A DNA stretch of 64,000 nucleotides from Bacteroidaceae bacterium HV4-6-C5C (GTDB lineage: Bacteria; Bacteroidota; Bacteroidia; Bacteroidales; Bacteroidaceae): assembly GCA_007896885.1 (NCBI GenBank), contig VOIU01000005.1:62001-126000 (forward strand), read 5' to 3'. Below, piece by piece: positions 10,401 through 16,341 of this stretch; the first letter of the stretch is position 1, and the number at the start of each line of letters is the position of its first letter. The notes beneath the pieces are model-generated. The model did no database searches, was not told where the DNA came from, and worked only from the letters and a program-made list of their open reading frames with translations. The position numbers and the translations under genes are program-made.

Positions 10401-10455
10401 CGCATACCAATGTGAGCAATATCGCAAAAACTTTTACAAATCCTTTGTTTTGCAT
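7438..10455 (-). CDS. secDF: Protein translocase SecDF fusion
   Basis: SecD and SecF, which pull exported proteins across the inner membrane using the proton motive force, are fused here into one 1005-residue chain, as is usual in Bacteroidetes. The N-terminal TM is followed by the SecD motif SLGLDLKGGMNVILEV, periplasmic P1 domain (ELPGIKEPERVRKLLQGSANLEF), and six SecD TMs starting near GPSLGQASINAG (about residue 485). The SecF half begins about residue 660 with SIDFTGGRNYKIQF and ends in five further TMs (GYSVNDKVVIFDRVRE). A Ser/Thr/Ala-rich linker around residues 260-310 is less conserved. It stands alone with its own promoter and terminator. Confidence 0.96.
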   Translation of the reverse strand: MQNKGFVKVFAILLTLVCVFYLSFSFVTRHYMNKAKDYAKGDSKLEQEYLDSMSNEKVWLWNYTLKSCREMEISLGLDLKGGMNVILEVSVPDVIKALSGNSQDVAFNKALEVASKQAVTSQEDVITLFIREYRKLAPGNHLAEIFATQQLKDKVNQKSSDSEVEKVLREEVKSAVDNSYNVLRTRIDRFGVVQPNIQSLQDKMGRIMVELPGIKEPERVRKLLQGSANLEFWETYTAKDIVPFLQSADSRLKNVLAGVTTSDSTAVDSVAKKAVAQSTTTDSIAALLKGEKKQQTASTEVQKKDHPLLSVMQLSPNGQSPVVGYANHRDTAAINRYLSMKEIQDVLPKDLRLKWGVSAFEGDPKGQTFELYAIRATERNGRAPLEGDVITDAKDGFDQYNKPDVSMSMNADGARRWAQLTKQNIGKSIAIVLDGYVYSAPNVNGEITGGNSQISGHFTPEQAKDLANVLKSGKMPAPARIVQEDIVGPSLGQASINAGIFSFVVALVMLMTFMCVVYGFTCGMVANGALILNFFFTLGILSSFQAALTMSGIAGMVLSLGIAVDANVLIYERAKEETVAGKGTRQALSDGYKHAFPAIFDSHFASIITGLILFNFGTGPIRGFATTLVVGILMSFFTSVFMTRLFYDHYMSKDKLLNLTFTSKLAKNLLANVNFKFMEGNKKWLSITGVIVVACIASLFVRGLSQSIDFTGGRNYKIQFEKPVEPEEVRDIISQKFGDANVSVIAIGTDHKTLRISTNYRIHENTSNVDYEIEEFLFETLKPLLSKDATLQSFIDRENHKGGNIISSQKVGPSVADDIKVSATWSVIFAVIAIGLYILLRSRNIAYSVGTVVALVSDTIMILGAYSLLWGVVPFSMEIDQTFIGAVLTAIGYSVNDKVVIFDRVREFLRLYPNRNKMQLFDDSLNTTLARTINTSLCTLIVLLCIFILGGESIRSFTFAMILGVVIGTLSSLFVAAPVAFITLKHEPHKKSKTAAAPVTVEAEA

Positions 10456-10513
10456 GTTACTTCTAAATTATTTATGATTGTTTTTTAATTTTGATTTTAG
10501 TTATACAAGGCTG

Positions 10514-10521
10514 CAAATATA
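10514..10521 (-). promoter_or_regulatory. secDF -7 promoter box
   Basis: It reads TATATTTG on the minus strand, matching the -7 consensus, 58 bp before the start codon. Confidence 0.6.
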
Positions 10522-10641
10522 GTTTTTTTTTCACATTCAGAAGTAAAAGGTACTCAAATATTTGTAGCTTATAGAGATTTGGGTTATAGAGTGACTTGTA
10601 TTTTCTCTTTTTCTCTGTTTTTGTCTCAAATTGAATTCAAT

Positions 10642-11763
10642 TTATTTTTTTAAATAGCACCAGATAGGATAATGATCCGATTCTTTTATAGAGTGATCGA
10701 CTGTGCACTTATAGGATTTAAAGTTTTTGCTGGCTAATATATTATCTATTCGAAAATAAAATTGATTTTGATTATAAGATATGCCTAACCCTAAACCGGA
10801 ATCAGTAAATGTGTCGTTTAAGGATTCTGAAACGATGCGGTGAGTATACGAAATGGGAGTGTCATTGAAATCACCGCAGACCAAGATGTAAGCGTATTTG
10901 TTCTGTTTGATATGTTTTGCTATGCTATCTGCTTGAGGAGCACGGATTGCAGAGGCTTCTGCAAGCTTTTTGATTAACACTCGGGCTCCACTCTTTACTT
11001 TGTCTGTTTCGGGCGATTTTATCATGCTCTCATAGATAACCTTGTCTTCCTTCGTTAACTTATTTGACTCCAGATGGTTATTGATTAATGTTACCGTGTC
11101 TTCCCCTATTTTCAATTGGTATATTACTGAACCATTATATTCGCTTTTGTATGGTATGGGACTGGAAGAGAGGATGGGGTATTTCGAATAGCAAGCTATG
11201 CAATTTGTATGTCCTTTATTGCTACCTATAACCTGAATGCTTTTGTATGGATAGGCACTCAAGGCTTCTTCAACATCATTTTGAGATAGATGGTGTCTAG
11301 CTTTAATCGTAACATACTCTTGAAGACACAAGATGTCAGCTTTGCTTTCTTTAAGATAGTTAAGAATGGAATTACCATCCTTTTCTTTTATGGTATTATT
11401 AAATCCCATAACGTTGTATGATAGTAATTTAAAAGAATCTTCGGGCGGGTTCTCTGTGCTGAAATTAAGAGGGAGGTAAGTTCGTATTTGAGAATAGCAA
11501 AATAGAAGCGCAAATAGAGGTAATAACGCATATTTATAGCGCTGGAAGATAAGCCAAAAACATAGAAAAAGTCCATTGATTAAAGCAAAAATAGGAAAAA
11601 CCAATCCGAGACATGATGCTACGGGGTGGATGGTTGGCTGGATATAGGGGCTATATGCACTTAGAAGTAACAAGGTGGCAAACAAGGCATTGATGATAAT
11701 GATGACGGAAGCTACAAAATTCCGGAGGTGGTTTACCCTTTTATTGTTATCTTTTGCTTGCAT
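10642..11763 (-). CDS. Membrane-anchored endonuclease/exonuclease/phosphatase family protein
   Basis: The N-terminal about 100 residues hold three hydrophobic segments (FVASVIIIINALFATLLLLSA, CLGLVFPIFALINGLFLCFW, and one near YALLPLFALLFC), followed by an EEP (DNase I-like) domain. Recognisable motifs are KLLSYNVMGFN (metal-binding Asn), LCLQEY (catalytic Glu), INNHLES, CGDFNDTPIS (Asp/Asn) and a terminal ESDHYPIWC (Asp-His). The fold cleaves phosphodiesters or phosphomonoesters in a Mg-dependent way; whether the target is nucleic acid or a lipid headgroup cannot be read from the sequence. It overlaps the upstream rhomboid gene by 17 bp, so it is the last gene of that operon. Confidence 0.82.
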   Translation of the reverse strand: MQAKDNNKRVNHLRNFVASVIIIINALFATLLLLSAYSPYIQPTIHPVASCLGLVFPIFALINGLFLCFWLIFQRYKYALLPLFALLFCYSQIRTYLPLNFSTENPPEDSFKLLSYNVMGFNNTIKEKDGNSILNYLKESKADILCLQEYVTIKARHHLSQNDVEEALSAYPYKSIQVIGSNKGHTNCIACYSKYPILSSSPIPYKSEYNGSVIYQLKIGEDTVTLINNHLESNKLTKEDKVIYESMIKSPETDKVKSGARVLIKKLAEASAIRAPQADSIAKHIKQNKYAYILVCGDFNDTPISYTHRIVSESLNDTFTDSGLGLGISYNQNQFYFRIDNILASKNFKSYKCTVDHSIKESDHYPIWCYLKK

Positions 11764-12637
11764 CGAATAGGCTTTTCTTTTCTTCAGTTGTTAGACTTTC
11801 GTATCCTGATTTTTTTAGTTTGTCCAATATCCGGTCTATTTCTTCTGATTGATGCTTTTTGTTTGCATTATACTGATAATCTTTTTCCTTATCTGAACCA
11901 TAATGTATCTTCATCTTTGCTTTGCGAGGCTTCTTACTAAAAATAGATAAGATGAAATCTAAGGGTCTATTTATCCAAACAGTGATATCCCAACCTTTAC
12001 TTAGACTGGCGGCAAACCATAGTCCTGACAATGCACCACCAATATGGGCAATGTGCCCTCCGGCATTTTCGGATGTAATAAAAAGTAGATCTGTAACAAT
12101 AGCAATTATTGCTAAATACTTTAATTTGATAGTCCCTACAATAAATAGCCTTATCGGGTAATTGGGCTCACGGTAAGCAGCTGCTGCAACAATTGCAAGT
12201 ACGGATGCTGATGCTCCTAACATGAAGGAGTAATTAATAATGGGAGCAAAGTAAGGAAAAATATTGTAGGATGCTATAAACAGGGCTCCCCCGAATATAC
12301 CTCCTAAAATATACACACCTCTTAAATGTTTTGCTGAAAAAAACTGTAAGAAAAGTGATCCAAACCAGTATAACCAAAGCATGTTAAAGAGTAGGTGCAT
12401 TATTCCGGCATGCATAAACATGTAGGTGATAATAGACCATGGCTGTGAAATAAAGCGATTTATTGAAGCAGGCAATTCTCCCCATTGAAATAGGGTCTCG
12501 TTCGCACGGTTAAATAGCTGCAAAAGCACCTTTATTAAGGTGGTAATAATGAAGCATCCTGCATTTATGTAAATGAACCGAATGTGGATATTGCCTCTTT
12601 GGAAAGTGTTTTTTAAATCAGTTATAATAGTCCCCAT
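11747..12637 (-). CDS. Rhomboid family intramembrane serine protease (second copy)
   Basis: This 296-residue polytopic protein has the rhomboid TM core: a W-rich first helix, YMFMHAGIMHLLFNMLWLYWFG (HxxxN-type helix 2), the Ser motif GASAS in helix 4 and the catalytic His in GGHIAHIGGALSG of helix 6. Rhomboids cut transmembrane substrates within the membrane. Unlike its neighbour it has a C-terminal cytoplasmic tail of about 80 residues, rich in Lys/Glu (KKPRKAKMKIHYGSDKEK). Its start overlaps the end of the preceding rhomboid gene by 20 bp, so the two are translationally coupled. The Ser-His pair looks intact. Confidence 0.9.
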   Translation of the reverse strand: MGTIITDLKNTFQRGNIHIRFIYINAGCFIITTLIKVLLQLFNRANETLFQWGELPASINRFISQPWSIITYMFMHAGIMHLLFNMLWLYWFGSLFLQFFSAKHLRGVYILGGIFGGALFIASYNIFPYFAPIINYSFMLGASASVLAIVAAAAYREPNYPIRLFIVGTIKLKYLAIIAIVTDLLFITSENAGGHIAHIGGALSGLWFAASLSKGWDITVWINRPLDFILSIFSKKPRKAKMKIHYGSDKEKDYQYNANKKHQSEEIDRILDKLKKSGYESLTTEEKKSLFDASKR

Positions 12638-13304
12638 TATTGCCTTTATTTTTTCTCTTCCAATACATGATTAATATGACTCCGAAGATCATACCTCCTA
12701 AGTGTGCAAAATGTGCGACATTATCTCCCGGATTATTAGCCAAGCCTGAATATAATTCTATTAAAGCATATCCAATAACGAAATACTTGGCTTTTATGGG
12801 AATAGGGAGCGGGAAGATGAAAAGCTGTTGGTTTGGAAACAACATGCCGAAACCTAACAAAATACCGTATACGGATCCGGATGCTCCCACAGTTGTCATC
12901 ATGTTGAGATAATCTTGCATGGGTATAATAGCCGACCCTGTATTGACATTGTCATAAGCAGCAAGTACCGTTTCATATTGAATAAATTGAACCGCCTCTT
13001 GTATAAACCCGGCACCAATACCACACACCAAGTAGTAAAATAGAAATTTCTTAGGTCCCCACACTTGCTCAAGTATTCGACCGAACATCCATACTGCAAA
13101 CATGTTGAAGAATAGATGGGTGAAGCCTCCATGCATGAACATGTATGTGACTAATTGAGCAACATTAAAATCACTGGCAAGAAAAAAATGTAAGCCTAAA
13201 TAATGTTCCAGATCAACTCCGTATGTTTGTGCGACAAGCGTTGCCAGAAAGGCTAGTACATTTATGATTAGCAGGTTTTTAGTAACAGTTGGTATAGCAT
13301 TCAT
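12618..13304 (-). CDS. Rhomboid family intramembrane serine protease (first copy)
   Basis: This compact 228-residue rhomboid shows YMFMHGGFTHLFFNMFAVWMFG, the catalytic Ser motif GASGSVYG and the His in HFAHLGGMIFG. The six-helix core is nearly the entire protein. The frame is open to a TTG at 13331, but that codon lies inside the predicted -7 box (13329-13336). ATG at 13304 (MNAIPTVTKN) is chosen instead. It is the first gene of a three-gene operon with a second rhomboid and an EEP phosphodiesterase. Two adjacent rhomboids of different architecture suggest different substrates, but none can be named. Confidence 0.9.
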   Translation of the reverse strand: MNAIPTVTKNLLIINVLAFLATLVAQTYGVDLEHYLGLHFFLASDFNVAQLVTYMFMHGGFTHLFFNMFAVWMFGRILEQVWGPKKFLFYYLVCGIGAGFIQEAVQFIQYETVLAAYDNVNTGSAIIPMQDYLNMMTTVGASGSVYGILLGFGMLFPNQQLFIFPLPIPIKAKYFVIGYALIELYSGLANNPGDNVAHFAHLGGMIFGVILIMYWKRKNKGNNGDYYN

Positions 13305-13328
13305 AATTTTATTGTTCTCAATGTGCTG

Positions 13329-13336
13329 CAAAAGTA
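13329..13336 (-). promoter_or_regulatory. Rhomboid operon -7 promoter box
   Basis: It reads TACTTTTG on the minus strand, 24 bp before the chosen ATG, and decides the start of the first rhomboid gene. Confidence 0.6.
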
Positions 13337-13419
13337 CGAATAAATTCTGTTCTGAAGCAGAAAATTATCCGGCTATTCTGCTTTTTTTTGAAGTTAAAAG
13401 TCTTTTTTTTAAGTTTTTA

Positions 13420-13450
13420 TTTGAAAATTAGAAATATTACTCTACATTTG
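13420..13450 (+). promoter_or_regulatory. Promoter of the HU gene
   Basis: TTTG (13420-13423) and TACATTTG (13443-13450) are separated by 19 bp, an excellent match to the Bacteroides -33/-7 promoter layout. The leader is about 60 nt. Confidence 0.7.
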
Positions 13451-13514
13451 TGGGTGTTCGAATTTATTGTTTGATCATGATCTTTTGTGTAACATATTAA
13501 TTAATTAAAGTATT

Positions 13515-13787
13515 ATGAATAAATCAGAACTTATTGATGCAATTGCAGAAGAAGCCGGTTTAAGAAAATCGGACTCTAAGAAAGCATTGGATGCATTTAT
13601 TGCGTCGGTTACAAAAGCTTTACAATCAGGCGAAAAAGTTTCATTGGTGGGCTTTGGCACATTTTCTGTTGCTATTAAGGCAGAACGTAACGGAATTAAT
13701 CCTTCAACTAAACAATCTATTACAATCCCAGAAAAAAAAGTTGCTAAATTTAAACCCGGTTCGGAGCTGACTGATGCGATAAAATAA
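13515..13787 (+). CDS. HU family DNA-binding protein
   Basis: This 90-residue nucleoid protein binds and bends DNA as a dimer. It shows the full HU pattern: NKSELIDAIAEEAGL N-terminal helices, the GEKVSLVGFGTFSV turn, the arm region NPSTKQSITIPEKKV, and the terminal KFKPGSELTDAI. Arm residues are Ser/Gln rich instead of the E. coli RNP sequence around the tip, common in Bacteroidetes HU proteins. It is monocistronic, with a clear promoter and a strong terminator. Confidence 0.95.
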   Translation: MNKSELIDAIAEEAGLRKSDSKKALDAFIASVTKALQSGEKVSLVGFGTFSVAIKAERNGINPSTKQSITIPEKKVAKFKPGSELTDAIK

Positions 13788-13801
13788 TAAGAAATAGATA
13801 T

Positions 13802-13836
13802 AAAAAAAAGGAGACGTTTTGCGCCTCCTTTTTTTT
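13802..13836 (+). terminator. Terminator of the HU gene
   Basis: The stem AAAAAAAAGGAG/CTCCTTTTTTTT (13802-13813 and 13825-13836) carries an 8-T tail. Confidence 0.85.
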
Positions 13837-13860
13837 ATGCATTTATTTGTCGAAATATTG

Positions 13861-13868
13861 TATCTTTG
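13861..13868 (+). promoter_or_regulatory. argS -7 promoter box
   Basis: TATCTTTG lies 23 bp before the argS ATG. Confidence 0.6.
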
Positions 13869-13891
13869 CAGTCTGAAAATACTTTTAAGTC

Positions 13892-15688
13892 ATGAATATA
13901 GAAGAGAAACTAGAGAAATCCATTATCGCGGGGTTGTCGACATTGTACGGGCAAGAGGTGCTTGCTTCACAGGTACAGTTGCAGAAAACAAAAAAAGAAT
14001 TTCAAGGCCATTTAACGTTGGTGGTATTTCCTTTCCTCCGTGCATCGAAAAAAAGTCCTGAACAAACTGCGCAAGAGATTGGCGAATATTTGAAAGAAAA
14101 CGAACCGTTGATAGCTTCTTTTAATGTGATAAAAGGCTTTCTCAATTTAACGATTGCTTCAACTGCTTGGGTTGAATTACTCGATATTATTCATGCTGAC
14201 GAGAATTATGGCATCATTTCTGTGACGGAGAACTCTCCTTTGGTAATGATAGAATATTCCTCGCCAAATACAAATAAGCCTCTTCATCTGGGACATGTTC
14301 GAAACAATCTATTGGGGCATGCTTTGGCGTGCATCATGAAAGCTAACGGCAATAAAGTCGTTAAAACGAACATTGTAAATGATCGCGGTATACATATCTG
14401 TAAGTCGATGTTGGCTTGGGTGAAATATGGTAACGGCGAGACTCCGGATGCTTCGGGTAAAAAAGGAGACCATCTGGTAGGCGATTATTATGTTGCTTTT
14501 GATAAACATTATAAGGCTGAGCTTTCTGATCTGATGGCAAAAGGAATGAGCAAGGAGGAAGCCGAGGCCAATTCTGCGCTAATGAATGAAGCCCGGGAAA
14601 TGCTTGTGAAGTGGGAAGCGGGTGACCCCGAAGTTCGTGCTCTTTGGGCTAAAATGAACGGATGGGTATATTCTGGCTTTGATGAGACTTATCGTAAGCT
14701 GGGTGTCAGCTTTGATAAAATATATTATGAGTCAAATACATACCTTGAAGGCAAAGAGAAGGTATTGGAAGGTCTCGAAAAGGGGTTTTTCTATAAAAAA
14801 GATGATGGCTCTGTTTGGGCTGATTTAACGAATGAAGGACTTGACCATAAGTTGTTGTTGCGTGCCGATGGAACTTCCGTATATATGACTCAGGATATAG
14901 GTACTGCAAAATTGCGTTTTGATGATTATCCTATAGATAAAATGATATATGTTGTTGGTAATGAACAGAATTATCATTTTCAAGTTCTTTCTATTTTGCT
15001 TGATAAACTCGGTTTTGAGTGGGGTAAAAGCTTAGTTCACTTTTCTTACGGGATGGTTGAACTACCTGAAGGTAAGATGAAGAGTCGCGAAGGCACTGTT
15101 GTCGATGCCGATGATCTGATAGAGGAAATGGTTGGTACAGCAAAGGAGACATCTAATGAATTAGGTAAATTAGACGGATTGACGGCTGAGGAAGCTGACA
15201 ACATTGCTCGCATCGTGGGCTTGGGTGCTCTGAAATATTTCATTCTTAAGGTTGATGCTCGTAAAAATATGACTTTTAACCCCAAAGAATCCATCGATTT
15301 TAATGGAAATACCGGTCCGTTTATACAATATACTTACGCTCGTATACGTTCGGTTTTGCGCAAAGCAACTGAGGCTGGAATACAAATGGCATCTTCCATT
15401 TCGGGTTTAGCTGTTGATTTGACCGAAAAAGAAGAAGGGTTAATTCAACTTTTGGCTGATTTCCCGGCAGTGGTAAAGCAGGCTGGAGAGGATTATAGTC
15501 CTTCTATTATAGCAAACTACGCGTATGACCTTGTAAAAGAGTATAATCAGTTCTATCATGATTTTAGCATTCTGCGCGAGGAAAATGAAGATTTGAAGCT
15601 CTTTCGCCTTACTCTTTCTGATTCTGTTGCGAAGGTTGTGCGCTTGAGTATGGGGTTATTAGGAATTGAGGTTCCGGAAAGAATGTAA
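13892..15688 (+). CDS. argS: Arginine--tRNA ligase
   Basis: This class I aminoacyl-tRNA synthetase charges tRNA-Arg. The 598-residue protein has the N-terminal Add1 domain (residues about 1-110), the HIGH-type signature SSPNTNKPLHLGHVRN, a KMSK-equivalent region KMKSREGTVVDADDL that lacks the canonical Lys, as in many ArgRS enzymes, and the C-terminal DALR anticodon-binding domain (GPFIQYTYARIRSVLRKA). The start codon follows the -7 box by 23 bp. It is monocistronic with a long terminator hairpin. Confidence 0.97.
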   Translation: MNIEEKLEKSIIAGLSTLYGQEVLASQVQLQKTKKEFQGHLTLVVFPFLRASKKSPEQTAQEIGEYLKENEPLIASFNVIKGFLNLTIASTAWVELLDIIHADENYGIISVTENSPLVMIEYSSPNTNKPLHLGHVRNNLLGHALACIMKANGNKVVKTNIVNDRGIHICKSMLAWVKYGNGETPDASGKKGDHLVGDYYVAFDKHYKAELSDLMAKGMSKEEAEANSALMNEAREMLVKWEAGDPEVRALWAKMNGWVYSGFDETYRKLGVSFDKIYYESNTYLEGKEKVLEGLEKGFFYKKDDGSVWADLTNEGLDHKLLLRADGTSVYMTQDIGTAKLRFDDYPIDKMIYVVGNEQNYHFQVLSILLDKLGFEWGKSLVHFSYGMVELPEGKMKSREGTVVDADDLIEEMVGTAKETSNELGKLDGLTAEEADNIARIVGLGALKYFILKVDARKNMTFNPKESIDFNGNTGPFIQYTYARIRSVLRKATEAGIQMASSISGLAVDLTEKEEGLIQLLADFPAVVKQAGEDYSPSIIANYAYDLVKEYNQFYHDFSILREENEDLKLFRLTLSDSVAKVVRLSMGLLGIEVPERM

Positions 15689-15717
15689 TATTTATTCGGG
15701 AGCTAAATAATAAGAAT

Positions 15718-15762
15718 AAAAAGATGGGGATATGCCAGAACCGGCATATCCCCATCTTTTTT
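15718..15762 (+). terminator. Terminator of argS
   Basis: A perfect 16-bp stem (15721-15736, 15743-15758), a 6-nt loop (AGAACC) and a T run end argS. The central 28 nt are nearly the same as the topA hairpin at 16280-16317, in inverted orientation. Confidence 0.85.
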
Positions 15763-16279
15763 AAAAGGCGGACATGGTATCTTCAAGAAGTCTACACCTA
15801 ATGTCGGTGAATCAGTGAGCCCTGTCCAGAAGTTCCTTCTGCCTGCAGTTCCTTTGGGTATGAAACGGGCGTAAAAGGGGTTGCTGATTACTGATCTAAC
15901 GGACATTCGGTTTTTCGAAGAGGTCGTAATATGTACTCATCTGTATTTTATTTATCGATATCTCGCAAAATGTGTGTGGAGCGTCGTATTTAAGTTCCAA
16001 TCTTGTTGTTTTTATCCCTTTTCCTTGCATTGGTTAAGGAATATATTAGTAGTGATTTATTCTTTCCACCGTGGAGAAACTTTCTTTCTATAACGGAGAA
16101 TTTTTCTTTCCATAGTGATGGAAAGAAAAATACCTCATGATGGAAAGAATAGATGTTAGTCTATAAATTTGCTAATCTTGCCTGGGAAAAACAATAGAAG
16201 TGCCCTATAAAATGGAAGAAGAGTGTGAAGTCAAAACAGGTATAGAGGAATAGGAACTATGAATGGATTGGAATATAAG
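15763..16279. other. Gene-free stretch between argS and topA
   Basis: No convincing gene lies in these 517 bp. The minus strand has a 67-codon frame (15703-15906, starting MSVRSVISNPFYARF) whose end runs through the argS terminator; it has no promoter or recognisable domain and is not called. The right part holds a 22-bp-period tandem array of palindromic units (16060-16150). The stretch is bounded by two closely related hairpins. Confidence 0.6.
16059..16150. repeat. Tandem array of palindromic units with 22-bp period
   Basis: TTCTTTCC/TA recurs at 16060, 16082 and 16104, exactly 22 bp apart, and GGAGAA recurs at 16073 and 16095. Copy 3 contains a perfect 13-bp hairpin with a 4-nt loop (16101-16113 and 16118-16130). 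TGGAAAGAA occurs at 16119 and 16141, again 22 bp apart. The outermost arms ATTCTTTCCA (16059-16068) and TGGAAAGAAT (16141-16150) are perfect inverted repeats. Confidence 0.75.
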
Positions 16280-16317
16280 ACAAAGGGGATATGTCGGTTT
16301 TGACATATCCCCTTTGT
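16280..16317 (-). terminator. Terminator of topA
   Basis: A perfect 16-bp stem (16280-16295, 16302-16317) with loop GGTTTT lies 25 bp past the topA stop. The T tract on the minus strand is weak. Confidence 0.65.
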
Positions 16318-16341
16318 GTATCTTATTCCAGGAAGTATCGA

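Noticed and set aside
7438..10455. SecD-SecF fusion as an anomaly
   Set aside because: Fused SecDF is common in Bacteroidetes and some Firmicutes.
13892..15688. Damaged KMSK motif in argS
   Set aside because: A degenerate KMSK is normal for many arginyl-tRNA synthetases; the frame is complete and conserved.
16059..16150. Possible CRISPR array
   Set aside because: The 22-bp period has no separate spacers, the units are diverged, and no cas gene is in the window.
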